Part shown: positions 1-8,300 of the stretch, piece by piece
Numbering within the stretch: the stretch's first letter is position 1
How the letters are laid out: each line of letters opens with the position of its first letter
DNA from: Proteus appendicitidis
GTDB lineage: Bacteria; Pseudomonadota; Gammaproteobacteria; Enterobacterales; Enterobacteriaceae
NCBI RefSeq assembly: GCF_030271835.1
Contig: NZ_CP127389.1
Span: 2,020,001-2,084,000, forward strand
Reading direction: 5' to 3'
Length of the DNA stretch: 64,000 nucleotides
Program-made: the position numbers and the translations under genes
The notes under the pieces: generated by a model
What the model saw: only the letters and a program-made list of their open reading frames with translations
Databases searched by the model: none
Told to the model about the DNA's origin: nothing

Positions 1-80
1 TGTTAACGACACAACGCCCTTCACCTCTCGCTAAGGGTAATCCTTCTCACAGTAATCTTGTTGAAGTCGTCAAGGCGTAA
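1..80 (+). CDS. dmsA: Anaerobic DMSO reductase catalytic subunit DmsA, C-terminal end (partial)
   Basis: Only the last 25 codons are in the window, read from base 3 and ending in TAA at 78-80. The visible tail (ending NLVEVVKA) is the kind of C-terminus seen in DmsA-type molybdopterin oxidoreductases. The assignment rests mainly on the following genes, dmsB and dmsC, in the usual order with an 11-base gap. DmsA is the Mo-bisMGD subunit that reduces DMSO and related S- or N-oxides during anaerobic respiration. Confidence 0.75.
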   Translation, partial: LTTQRPSPLAKGNPSHSNLVEVVKA

Positions 81-91
81 GGAGTCTGGTT

Positions 92-709
92 ATGTCAACG
101 CAATATGGTTTTTATATTGATTCAAGTCGTTGCACCGGCTGCAAAACCTGTGAACTGGCGTGCAAGGATTTTAAAAATTTATCCCCTGAAGTCAATTTCC
201 GCCGTATTTATGAATATGCAGGTGGCGATTGGACTGAGCAAGATGGTGTTTATACACAGAACGTTTTTGCTTATTACTTATCGATCTCTTGTAACCACTG
301 TGACGATCCTGCTTGTGCCAAAGTTTGTCCAAGTGGTGCGATGCATAAACGTGAAGACGGCTTTGTGGTTGTTAATGAAGAAGTCTGTATTGGATGTCGT
401 TATTGTCATATGGCTTGCCCTTACGGCGCACCGCAATTTGATGAAGTCAAAGGTCATATGACCAAATGTGATGGTTGCTATGAACGTGTCGCAGAAGGCA
501 AAAAACCTATTTGTGTCGAATCTTGTCCACTACGTGCATTAGATATGGCACCTATTGAAGAGTTACGCGCTAAATATGGTGATTTAGCTGAAATTGCCCC
601 ACTTCCTTCAGCAAAATACACCAAGCCAAATATTGTCCTTAAATTAAATGCCAATAGCCGTCCTGTGGGTGATACCACTGGTCATCTGGCAAACCCAGAG
701 GAGGTGTAA
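92..709 (+). CDS. dmsB: DMSO reductase iron-sulfur subunit DmsB
   Basis: A 205-residue ferredoxin-like electron-transfer subunit of the usual DmsB length. It has four cysteine clusters: CTGCKTCELAC near residue 14, CNHCDDPACAKVC near 67, CIGCRYCHMAC near 99, and a final CDGC...CVESC group near 126-148. These bind four [4Fe-4S] clusters that pass electrons from DmsC-bound menaquinol to DmsA. The ATG follows a GGAG ribosome site (81-84), and the gene ends one base before dmsC. It belongs to dmsABC-dmsD, normally induced without oxygen; the operon promoter lies outside the window. Confidence 0.93.
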   Translation: MSTQYGFYIDSSRCTGCKTCELACKDFKNLSPEVNFRRIYEYAGGDWTEQDGVYTQNVFAYYLSISCNHCDDPACAKVCPSGAMHKREDGFVVVNEEVCIGCRYCHMACPYGAPQFDEVKGHMTKCDGCYERVAEGKKPICVESCPLRALDMAPIEELRAKYGDLAEIAPLPSAKYTKPNIVLKLNANSRPVGDTTGHLANPEEV

Positions 710-710
710 G

Positions 711-1568
711 ATGGTGGGATTGCATGAATGGCCACTAATGTTTTTTACCGTTATCGGTCAAAGTGTTGCTGGCGCCTTTATTATTATGGGATGCGCGATT
801 CTTTCGGGTAAGCTTTCCGCAGAAATGAACCGAAAAGTGCATTACAGCATGTTTGGACTTTGGGTATTAATGGGTATTGGTTTCTTATTATCCATGATGC
901 ATATGGGAACCCCATTACGCGCATTTAACTCATTACTTCGTTTGGGTCACTCATCATTAAGTAATGAAATTGCCAGCGGTTCTATTTTCTTTGCACTGGG
1001 TGGTATTTACTGGTTACTGGCTGTATTTAATAAAATGCCGGCTGCATTAGGCAAATTATGGGTCGCGTTGGTTATGGTATTAGCCGCATTATTTATTACG
1101 GCTATCTCTCGTGTATACCAAATTGATACTGTTCCGACTTGGCATAATGGCTATACCACATTTAATTTTGTACTGACAGCCTTTATCGGTGGTCCTATTT
1201 TAGCGGCACTCTTAATGCGTATTGCGGGCTTTAACCTAAACTGCGTCAGTGCATTGCCATTACTCAGTGTTATCGCCATTGTTGTTAGCGCTATTGTGGC
1301 AACATCACAAGGTTTTGAATTAGGCTCTATTCAAACCTCTGTACAAAAAGCGGTAGATTTAGTTCCTAACTATGGCACTTTGATGGGAATTAAATTAGTA
1401 GCTTTAGTCTTAGGCTTAAGTTGCTGGATTGCTCCACTGTTACGTAAAAATAACCCTTCTGTGGCGTTATTAGCATTGGGCTTTATTTTAGTGTTTGTGG
1501 GTGAGTTTATAGGGCGCGGTGTGTTCTATGGTTTACATATGACTGTCGGCATGGCAGTTGTTGGTTAA
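711..1568 (+). CDS. dmsC: DMSO reductase membrane anchor subunit DmsC
   Basis: A 285-residue, very hydrophobic protein with about eight predicted membrane helices. It anchors DmsAB to the inner membrane and oxidises menaquinol. I chose the ATG at 711, giving MVGLHEWPLMFF, because a GAGGAGG ribosome site directly precedes it. A longer open frame from 648 would overlap dmsB and is not needed. The sequence starts like typical DmsC (LHEWPLMFFTVIGQ) and has the usual length. It is co-transcribed with dmsB. Confidence 0.93.
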   Translation: MVGLHEWPLMFFTVIGQSVAGAFIIMGCAILSGKLSAEMNRKVHYSMFGLWVLMGIGFLLSMMHMGTPLRAFNSLLRLGHSSLSNEIASGSIFFALGGIYWLLAVFNKMPAALGKLWVALVMVLAALFITAISRVYQIDTVPTWHNGYTTFNFVLTAFIGGPILAALLMRIAGFNLNCVSALPLLSVIAIVVSAIVATSQGFELGSIQTSVQKAVDLVPNYGTLMGIKLVALVLGLSCWIAPLLRKNNPSVALLALGFILVFVGEFIGRGVFYGLHMTVGMAVVG

Positions 1569-1743
1569 TTAAGTTCTCACCCGGCTAAACCGCTGTAATA
1601 GTTAAAAGGCTCACTCTTTTTATCTGTTATAGCGGTTTTCCTTTTATATTACGGTATCGCTCTTTTTTAATCTTCGTCATTATGTTTAGATAGAAAATCG
1701 CATATAGTAAAGACAATAAATCTAAGCGGATTATAAAAATATT

Positions 1744-2355
1744 ATGAAACAACAAGTTATTACTGATATTTCTCTTACTGCCCGTATTTTAGGCGCAGCT
1801 TTTTATTATGCACCTACTGAGAAAAGTGACATTGTCGAGCTGCTGTCTAGTCAAAAATGGGTTGAAGAATGGCCTTATGGCAGTGATGAAGAAAAGCAAC
1901 GCATTGCTAGTCTTCTTTCACAAACCACATTAGCGGAAGAAACTTTAGCACAGGCATATCAACGCTTATTTGTCGGTCCTTACGCACTGCCAGCACCACC
2001 TTGGGGTTCTGTTTACCTTGATCATGAAAATGTATTATTCGGTAACTCAACATTAGATTTACGTGAATGGATGCTAGAAAATGGCATTGATATTGCGTTA
2101 ACTCAAAACGAGCCGGAAGATCACTTTGGTTTAATGGTGATGATGGTGGCATGGATTGCAGAAACTCGACCTGAAAAACTAAATGAGCTATTAGCAGAAC
2201 ACCTTCTGCCATGGGCTTATCGTTATTTAGAGAAGTTATCTCTGCAAGGCGCATTCCCATATTATGAAGGTTTAGCCATGCTGGCGACATTAACATTAAA
2301 AAACTGGCAATCTTTGTTAAATGTCACCCCTGCTGAAAAGCAGTTATTTTGTTGA
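1744..2355 (+). CDS. dmsD: DmsD/TorD-family Tat proofreading chaperone
   Basis: A 203-residue all-helical chaperone that binds the twin-arginine leader of DmsA and holds it back from export until the molybdenum cofactor is inserted. The central segment YQRLFVGPYALPAPPWGSVY, about residues 75-94, is the hallmark of the family, as is the later EPEDHFGLM. The gene lies 175 bases after dmsC with no obvious terminator between them, so it may be read through or have its own promoter. The length matches E. coli DmsD. Confidence 0.9.
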   Translation: MKQQVITDISLTARILGAAFYYAPTEKSDIVELLSSQKWVEEWPYGSDEEKQRIASLLSQTTLAEETLAQAYQRLFVGPYALPAPPWGSVYLDHENVLFGNSTLDLREWMLENGIDIALTQNEPEDHFGLMVMMVAWIAETRPEKLNELLAEHLLPWAYRYLEKLSLQGAFPYYEGLAMLATLTLKNWQSLLNVTPAEKQLFC

Positions 2356-2380
2356 TTATTAATAAATATTAGAATAGAAA

Positions 2381-2435
2381 GCCCTAAAAGTATCTATTTA
2401 TGCAGTTACTTCAATTCTCACTTTTAGGGCTTTTA
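2381..2435. terminator. Bidirectional terminator between dmsD and the deaminase gene
   Basis: A perfect 10-bp inverted repeat (GCCCTAAAAG at 2381-2390 and CTTTTAGGGC at 2421-2430) with a 30-base loop. It is followed by TTTTATTTAT on the plus strand. It sits between convergent genes and could end transcription of dmsD and, less efficiently, of the minus-strand pair. The long loop lowers confidence slightly. Confidence 0.65.
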
Positions 2436-2457
2436 TTTATAGTAATAATTAATCTTT

Positions 2458-2919
2458 TTAAGATTGTTTTGACCAATACTGATAAAGCTTGGGTTGCATT
2501 TCATCCTCCGTTCTTATCTGTACAAATTGAAGACCTTCTTGCTGTTCTGGCACCTTTCTTAATGCTTTAGCAATATTGGCTGTCGATAGTCCGTAAGGCT
2601 CTGCATCCTCATTAGAATAGGCATAAAAAATTTTAGAGATCCCCGCCATGCGCATTGCGGCAAGACACATTGGGCAAGGTTGCCCACTGGCATAAACAAT
2701 ACAATCATCTAATTTTGTTCGCTTTAATACTTTTCCAGCTTCCCGTAATGCTAACAATTCAGCATGAGCAGTAGGATCATTGGTCGTTACTATTTGGTTA
2801 ACAGCACTTGCAATTACTTGACCATTATTCACAATGACTGCGCCGAATGGTCTTCCCCCTACTTTCACATTATCCATTGCAAGCGATATGGCTTGTTGTA
2901 TAAATTGATTATCTGACAT
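2458..2919 (-). CDS. Nucleoside/guanine deaminase family protein
   Basis: A 153-residue zinc-dependent deaminase of the CDA/TadA fold. The zinc site is visible: HAE at about residues 52-54 with the catalytic Glu, and PCPMC at about 81-85. The FGAVIV segment near residue 26 and the length fit bacterial guanine deaminase (GuaD-like) better than TadA, but the substrate cannot be read from sequence. The start codon overlaps the stop of the ankyrin gene by one base (TAATG), so translation is probably coupled. Confidence 0.8.
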   Translation of the reverse strand: MSDNQFIQQAISLAMDNVKVGGRPFGAVIVNNGQVIASAVNQIVTTNDPTAHAELLALREAGKVLKRTKLDDCIVYASGQPCPMCLAAMRMAGISKIFYAYSNEDAEPYGLSTANIAKALRKVPEQQEGLQFVQIRTEDEMQPKLYQYWSKQS

Positions 2920-3605
2920 TATTTTGCCCCCGCTTGTTCAAGTATATTAACGATGTTTGTATACCCTTTATCTTTAGCTAAGGTTAATGGTGTGTGGCCA
3001 GAGCCATCGGCAAGGTTAACGTTAGCTCCACCTTCAATAAGTAAACTCACAATCTCTTCATATCTTTGGCTACCATCACCTAAAATAATAGCTTCGATTA
3101 AAGCCGTCCAACCTAAACGATTAATATGATCAACATCCACACCAGCATCAATCAGTGTTTTTACTGTTTTTACATGACCTCGTTCTGAAGCAGGAATTAA
3201 TGCTGTTCCACCATAACGATTAATACTTTTAAGCGAGGCGCCATGCGATAACGTTAGTTCTAAGATCTCCTGTAACCCTCTAGCGCCCGAATAAAGATAT
3301 GGTGAATCATGAATAGCATCACGGGCATTAACATCTGCGCCATGCTCAATCAGATATTTCGCAACCTCAATTTGGTTTGCATGTGTGGCTGCCATAAGCG
3401 GTGTGCGTAACTTTAGATCACGTTGTTCAATATTTGCACCTTGTTCTATTTGGCGTTTTAACTCAGATAAATTTCCTTCTTGTGCCAATGTAACTAAGTA
3501 TGCCTTATCAGAATTTGCCATCGCTTTAACCATAAAGAGAGATGAAATCATTAACAGGCTTAAGAAGTATAAAAACCATTTAGCCTTTAGATAGAGGGTG
3601 TTCAT
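2919..3605 (-). CDS. Secreted or periplasmic ankyrin-repeat protein
   Basis: A 228-residue protein with an N-terminal hydrophobic segment ending near VKAMANS, which looks like a signal peptide cleaved around residue 30. After it come about five ankyrin repeats, with motifs such as RTPLMAATHANQIEVAKYLIEHGADVNA divided over residues 65-95 and later GGTALIPASERGH, LGWTALIEAI and GHTPLTLAKDKGY. Ankyrin repeats bind proteins and no enzyme domain is seen. It is the first gene of a two-gene unit with the deaminase, so the two may work together, but the partner and role are unknown. Confidence 0.8.
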   Translation of the reverse strand: MNTLYLKAKWFLYFLSLLMISSLFMVKAMANSDKAYLVTLAQEGNLSELKRQIEQGANIEQRDLKLRTPLMAATHANQIEVAKYLIEHGADVNARDAIHDSPYLYSGARGLQEILELTLSHGASLKSINRYGGTALIPASERGHVKTVKTLIDAGVDVDHINRLGWTALIEAIILGDGSQRYEEIVSLLIEGGANVNLADGSGHTPLTLAKDKGYTNIVNILEQAGAK

Positions 3606-3732
3606 TCAAAATCTCCTAGAAAGTGCTAATTTCCACTCATTTAATTAGTATACTCTTTGAACTCACCCTCATATCTAACAAAGGTATGACATTAATTCAA
3701 TAAATCAAAGGGTAATAAACCACCTATTAAGT

Positions 3733-3762
3733 CATTTTTATACTTTTTTTACACTTATCACT
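3733..3762 (+). promoter_or_regulatory. KdpE operator upstream of kdpF
   Basis: The segment CATTTTTATACTTTTT at 3733-3748, continuing TTACAC to 3754, matches as I recall it the 5' part of the KdpE-binding sequence in front of E. coli kdpFABC. It ends 79 bases upstream of the kdpF start, a usual place for a response-regulator activator site. KdpE phosphorylated by KdpD would switch on the operon at low K+ or high osmolarity. The right part (3755-3762) differs from E. coli. Confidence 0.8.
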
Positions 3763-3833
3763 ACTCTTTTATCAACATCTTTACAGCCCATTCAGTACGC
3801 TCACTCAATCTAAATAGTAAAAGGATTGTTCTG

Positions 3834-3917
3834 ATGCTGATATTCGGTGCTGTGACGTTAGTTGTTTTGCTCACTGCTTATCTTATCTATGTGTTATTTA
3901 ACGCAGAGGCATTTTAA
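3834..3917 (+). CDS. kdpF: K+-transporting ATPase subunit KdpF
   Basis: A 27-residue single-helix membrane peptide ([20 protein letters not shown], then a short polar tail). The length and position fit KdpF, the small subunit that stabilises the KdpFABC complex. The ATG at 3834 follows AAAGGA with normal spacing, and the stop comes two bases before the kdpA start. Confidence 0.85.
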   Translation: MLIFGAVTLVVLLTAYLIYVLFNAEAF

Positions 3918-3919
3918 AA

Positions 3920-5623
3920 ATGGCAATAACGATGTTGATATATCTTGCTATTTTTCTGATCACATTATTAGTGATAGGGAAAATGCTTGGATATTATTTA
4001 GCTCGCCTTATCGAAGGTGATTTACCTCATTGGGTTACTCAAACCGAACATGTTATTTGGCGTTGTTGTGGTTTTAAACCCGCAGGAAAATCAATCCAGC
4101 CAATGAGCTGGTATCACTATATGCTCGCCCTACTTATTTTTAATTTAATGGGTGCGATCCTATTATTTGTCATGTTGCTAAACCAAGGCTATTTACCGTT
4201 AAATCCTCAAGTTGCACCTAATATGAATTGGGATTTAGCGTTAAATACCACAATTAGCTTTATCACTAATACTAATTGGCAAGCTTATAGCGGTGAAACC
4301 GCAGTGAGTTATTTAAGCCAAATGACGGGGCTTGCAGTGCAAAACTTCTTATCTGCAACAACCGGTATTGCTGTCGCTTTTGTTTTAATTAGAGCGCTAA
4401 CACAGTCCTCTTGTACCTCATTAGGGAATGCATGGATTGATATTGGGCGCATTACGTTATATGTCCTACTCCCTTTATCAATTATTTGGTCACTGTTATT
4501 TGTCAGCCAAGGGGTAATACAAAACTTTCACCCCGCGGTATTAAGTCAAGGGCTTGATGGACAACAACAGTGGTTACCAATGGGACCTGTTGCTTCTCAA
4601 GAAGCCATTAAATTATTAGGCACAAATGGCGGTGGCTATTTTGCAGCAAACTCTGCCCATCCTTATGAAAATCCAACATCATTAAGTAACTTCTTACAAA
4701 TACTTGCCATATTTCTTATTCCTACTGCCTTATGTTTTGCCTTTGGTCGTTTAAGTGGAACACAACGCCAAGGGCATACCTTGCTTTGGGCGATGACATT
4801 AATTTTCATCGTTGCTGTTACTGTGGTCACTTGGGCTGAATGGCAAGGAAATTCAGAGTTTATCTTTGCGGGTGCAGAAAGCTCGCTAAATATGGAAGGC
4901 AAAGAAACACGCTTTGGCATAATCGGTAGTGCTATTTTTGTTGCTGTCACAACAGCGGCATCTTGTGGTGCAGTTAATGCCATGCATGACTCATTAACCG
5001 CTTTGGGTGGCATGGTGCCAATGTGGTTAATGCAAACAGGAGAAGTGGTATTTGGCGGAGTAGGATCAGGGTTTTACGGCATGATCCTCTATGTATTATT
5101 AGCTGTGTTTATCGCGGGATTAATGGTTGGTCGCGCACCTGAATATCTTGGTAAAAAGATTGGTGTTGCCGAAATGAAATGGGTAGCCATTGCAATTTTA
5201 ATTTCTCCAGCCGTTGTTTTATTAGGTACAACCCTTGCCTTATTTACTGATGTTGGTCGTGAAGCCATTTTAAATCCAGGTCCTCATGGCTTTAGTGAAG
5301 TGTTATACGCTTTTACTTCTGCGGCTAATAATAACGGTAGTGCTTTTGCCGGGCTTCACGCCAGCTCACCTTTTTATAATCTATTATTAGGGCTTTCCAT
5401 GTTGATTGGTCGCTTTGGTGTCATGCTACCTGTTTTAGCTATTGCAGGTAGTTTAGCCGTGAAAAAGCGTCAGCCAGAAAGCTTGGCAACACTCTCTACC
5501 ACTTCACCGCTATTTATTTTGTTATTGATCCTCACGGTATTAATGATCGGCGCTTTAACTTTTGTTCCGGCATTAGCACTTGGCCCTATTGCAGAACACT
5601 TACAACTGTTTTGGGCTAAATAA
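3920..5623 (+). CDS. kdpA: K+-transporting ATPase subunit KdpA
   Basis: A 567-residue polytopic inner-membrane protein of the superfamily of K+ transporters, which forms the selectivity filter and captures K+ with micromolar affinity. Typical KdpA signatures are [19 protein letters not shown] (about residue 235), the [11 protein letters not shown] stretch (about 349) and [10 protein letters not shown] (about 471). The length is normal (E. coli 557). The gene starts two bases after kdpF and is separated from kdpB by 11 bases, which hold an AAGGAAACG ribosome site for kdpB. Confidence 0.96.
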   Translation: MAITMLIYLAIFLITLLVIGKMLGYYLARLIEGDLPHWVTQTEHVIWRCCGFKPAGKSIQPMSWYHYMLALLIFNLMGAILLFVMLLNQGYLPLNPQVAPNMNWDLALNTTISFITNTNWQAYSGETAVSYLSQMTGLAVQNFLSATTGIAVAFVLIRALTQSSCTSLGNAWIDIGRITLYVLLPLSIIWSLLFVSQGVIQNFHPAVLSQGLDGQQQWLPMGPVASQEAIKLLGTNGGGYFAANSAHPYENPTSLSNFLQILAIFLIPTALCFAFGRLSGTQRQGHTLLWAMTLIFIVAVTVVTWAEWQGNSEFIFAGAESSLNMEGKETRFGIIGSAIFVAVTTAASCGAVNAMHDSLTALGGMVPMWLMQTGEVVFGGVGSGFYGMILYVLLAVFIAGLMVGRAPEYLGKKIGVAEMKWVAIAILISPAVVLLGTTLALFTDVGREAILNPGPHGFSEVLYAFTSAANNNGSAFAGLHASSPFYNLLLGLSMLIGRFGVMLPVLAIAGSLAVKKRQPESLATLSTTSPLFILLLILTVLMIGALTFVPALALGPIAEHLQLFWAK

Positions 5624-5634
5624 GGAAACGTGTC

Positions 5635-7692
5635 ATGAAAAAAACTCAACTCTTTGACAGAAAAACCGTGATATCGGCTTTCTTTGATGCGATAAAAAAA
5701 TGTACGCCTCAAGCACAATGGCGTAATCCCGTTATGTTTATCGTTTATGTGGGTGCGCTCTTAATTACCGGAATTTGGATTGCTTCGCTGTTAGGTTATC
5801 TCCCTGATGATAATCACTTTACTTCACAAGTCACATTTTGGTTATGGGTGACATTGCTATTTGCTAATTTCGCTGAATCATTAGCAGAAAGTCGAAGCAA
5901 AGCACAAGCGGCTAGCTTACGTGGGGCTAAACAACAATCTAAAGCGATACGTTTACATCACGCAGACATTAATGCCGCAAAAGAAACCGTTGACTCTTTC
6001 TTATTGCATAAAGGTGATATCGTTTTAGTCAACGCTGGCGAAGCTATTCCTTGTGATGGTGAAGTCATTGAAGGTGGTGCTTCTGTTGATGAAAGTGCTA
6101 TTACGGGTGAATCCGCACCTGTTATTCGTGAATCGGGTGGTGATTTTTCTTCTGTCACTGGCGGTACTCGGGTGTTATCCGATTGGTTAATCATACGTTG
6201 TACTGCTGAAGCAGGTAATTCATTTCTCGACCGTATGATTGGAATGGTAGAAGGCGCAAAGCGTAGAAAGACGCCAAACGAAGTTGCTTTGACTATCTTA
6301 TTGACTGCATTGACACTGATTTTCTTATTGGCTTGTATAACGCTCTATCCATTTAGTGTGTTTGCTGTCGAGTTTCAAGGTCATGGTGAGATTATCTCTG
6401 TTGTCACTTTAATTGCTTTGTTGGTGTGTCTTATTCCCACAACGATTGGCGGCTTACTTTCATCAATTGGTGTGGCTGGAATGAGTCGAATGCTGGATGC
6501 CAATGTGATTGCAACCAGTGGGCGTGCTGTTGAAGCTGCGGGTGATGTTGATGTCTTACTTCTTGATAAAACAGGCACAATTACACTCGGTAATCGTCAA
6601 GCTTCTCGTTTTATCCCGCTTTCGGGTATTAGCGAAAAACAACTTGCTGATGCGGCACAGTTAAGCTCGCTTGCAGATGAAACGCCTGAAGGCAGAAGCA
6701 TTGTGATCCTCGCTAAACAGCGTTTTAATTTACGCGAACGTGATTTAGCATCAATTGGTGCTTCTTTTATTCCCTTCTCTGCAATGACAAGAATGAGCGG
6801 TGTTAATTTAGAAGAGCGCTTGATCCGCAAAGGTTCCGTTGATGCTATTCGTCGTCATATTGAAGTCAGTCATGGTCATTTTCCTGATGAAGTCACCACG
6901 ATAGTTGAGCAAGTAGCGAGAACGGGAGGAACACCGCTGGTGGTGGTTGAAAATCAGAAAATCTTAGGTGTTGTTGAACTTAAAGATATTGTGAAAGGTG
7001 GAATTAAAGAGCGTTTTGCTCAACTGCGCCAAATGGGGATAAAAACCGTTATGATCACTGGTGATAATCACCTTACGGCAGCCGCTATCGCAGCAGAATC
7101 TGGTGTTGATGATTTTCTGGCTGAAGCAACACCTGAGGCAAAATTAGCATTAATTCGTCAATATCAATCTGAAGGTCGATTAGTTGCAATGACGGGTGAT
7201 GGTACTAATGATGCTCCAGCCTTAGCGCAAGCGGATGTCGCTGTTGCGATGAATTCAGGTACTCAAGCCGCCAAAGAAGCGGGTAATATGGTCGATTTAG
7301 ACTCTAATCCAACAAAATTAATCGAAGTTGTGCATATTGGTAAACAAATGCTAATGACACGAGGCGCTTTAACGACATTTAGTATTTCCAACGATATTGC
7401 TAAATACTTCGCCATTATTCCTGCGGCTTTCGCTGTCACCTATCCACAGCTCAATATGCTTAATGTCATGAACTTACATTCACCAGCATCTGCAATGTTA
7501 TCTGCGGTTATTTTTAATGCCTTAATTATTGTCTTCTTGATCCCTCTTGCCCTTAAAGGTGTGCATTATCGCCCTGTTTCAGCGCATTCATTATTGCGCC
7601 GAAACCTCTCTTTATACGGGATCAGCGGATTATTAGTCCCTTTTATTGGGATTAAAATCATCGATATGCTCTTAGCATTTATCGGGTTTTAA
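5635..7692 (+). CDS. kdpB: K+-transporting P-type ATPase subunit KdpB
   Basis: A 685-residue P-type ATPase that energises transport through KdpA. It carries TGES in the actuator domain (about residue 160), DKTGT with the phosphorylated aspartate at about residue 311, the nucleotide-binding domain, and [13 protein letters not shown] (about 520). Membrane helices lie at both ends, as in the family. The length is normal and there is no damage. It is the third gene of the operon, with kdpC 10 bases downstream. Confidence 0.97.
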   Translation: MKKTQLFDRKTVISAFFDAIKKCTPQAQWRNPVMFIVYVGALLITGIWIASLLGYLPDDNHFTSQVTFWLWVTLLFANFAESLAESRSKAQAASLRGAKQQSKAIRLHHADINAAKETVDSFLLHKGDIVLVNAGEAIPCDGEVIEGGASVDESAITGESAPVIRESGGDFSSVTGGTRVLSDWLIIRCTAEAGNSFLDRMIGMVEGAKRRKTPNEVALTILLTALTLIFLLACITLYPFSVFAVEFQGHGEIISVVTLIALLVCLIPTTIGGLLSSIGVAGMSRMLDANVIATSGRAVEAAGDVDVLLLDKTGTITLGNRQASRFIPLSGISEKQLADAAQLSSLADETPEGRSIVILAKQRFNLRERDLASIGASFIPFSAMTRMSGVNLEERLIRKGSVDAIRRHIEVSHGHFPDEVTTIVEQVARTGGTPLVVVENQKILGVVELKDIVKGGIKERFAQLRQMGIKTVMITGDNHLTAAAIAAESGVDDFLAEATPEAKLALIRQYQSEGRLVAMTGDGTNDAPALAQADVAVAMNSGTQAAKEAGNMVDLDSNPTKLIEVVHIGKQMLMTRGALTTFSISNDIAKYFAIIPAAFAVTYPQLNMLNVMNLHSPASAMLSAVIFNALIIVFLIPLALKGVHYRPVSAHSLLRRNLSLYGISGLLVPFIGIKIIDMLLAFIGF

Positions 7693-7702
7693 GGAGTTCT
7701 CT

Positions 7703-8299
7703 ATGCATCTATTTCGATCATCATTAGTAATGTTATTATTACTTACACTAATAACTGGGCTGGCTTATCCTTTGCTTGTTACAGGATTAGCTAACCTTAT
7801 TTTCCCATGGCAAGCGAATGGCTCACGGATCTATCAAGATAATAAACTTATTGGCTCTGAACTGATTGGGCAACAATTTACGCGGGATGATTATTTTAAA
7901 AGTCGTCCATCAATAACAGCAGAAATGCCCTATAACAGCATGGCATCAGGCGCTAGCCAATTAGCATCTTCAAATCCATTATTGCTTAATGAAGTCGCAA
8001 AACGCGTTCAAACGTGGCAAAAAGAGGTTGATAATCATCAGGCTGTTCCTGTTGATTTAGTGACCGCATCAGGGAGCGGGCTTGATCCTCATATTTCATT
8101 ACAAGCCGCTTATTATCAAATTGAAAATATTGCATATTCTCGCCAACTTACTAAAAATGAAATTGAGCAATTAATAAAAGACAATACAACATCGCCACTA
8201 ATGCCGTTTATGGGCGAACCTGTTGTGAATGTGTTTATGCTAAATCAGGCACTTGATAAATTAAGTGCAGAAAAGCAGCAAAAAGTGAGTACTCAATAA
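7703..8299 (+). CDS. kdpC: K+-transporting ATPase subunit KdpC
   Basis: A 198-residue protein with one N-terminal membrane helix (about residues 7-29) and a periplasmic domain. It shows the KdpC signatures FKSRPS (about 73), SGASQLASSNP (about 89) and SGSGLDPHIS (about 127). It assembles the KdpFABC complex. A GGAG ribosome site precedes the ATG, and the stop is two bases from kdpD. Confidence 0.95.
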   Translation: MHLFRSSLVMLLLLTLITGLAYPLLVTGLANLIFPWQANGSRIYQDNKLIGSELIGQQFTRDDYFKSRPSITAEMPYNSMASGASQLASSNPLLLNEVAKRVQTWQKEVDNHQAVPVDLVTASGSGLDPHISLQAAYYQIENIAYSRQLTKNEIEQLIKDNTTSPLMPFMGEPVVNVFMLNQALDKLSAEKQQKVSTQ

Positions 8300-8300
8300 A

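Noticed and set aside
648..1568. Longer DmsC frame starting at 648
   Set aside because: It would overlap dmsB by 62 bases; the ATG at 711 has a strong ribosome site and the normal N-terminus.
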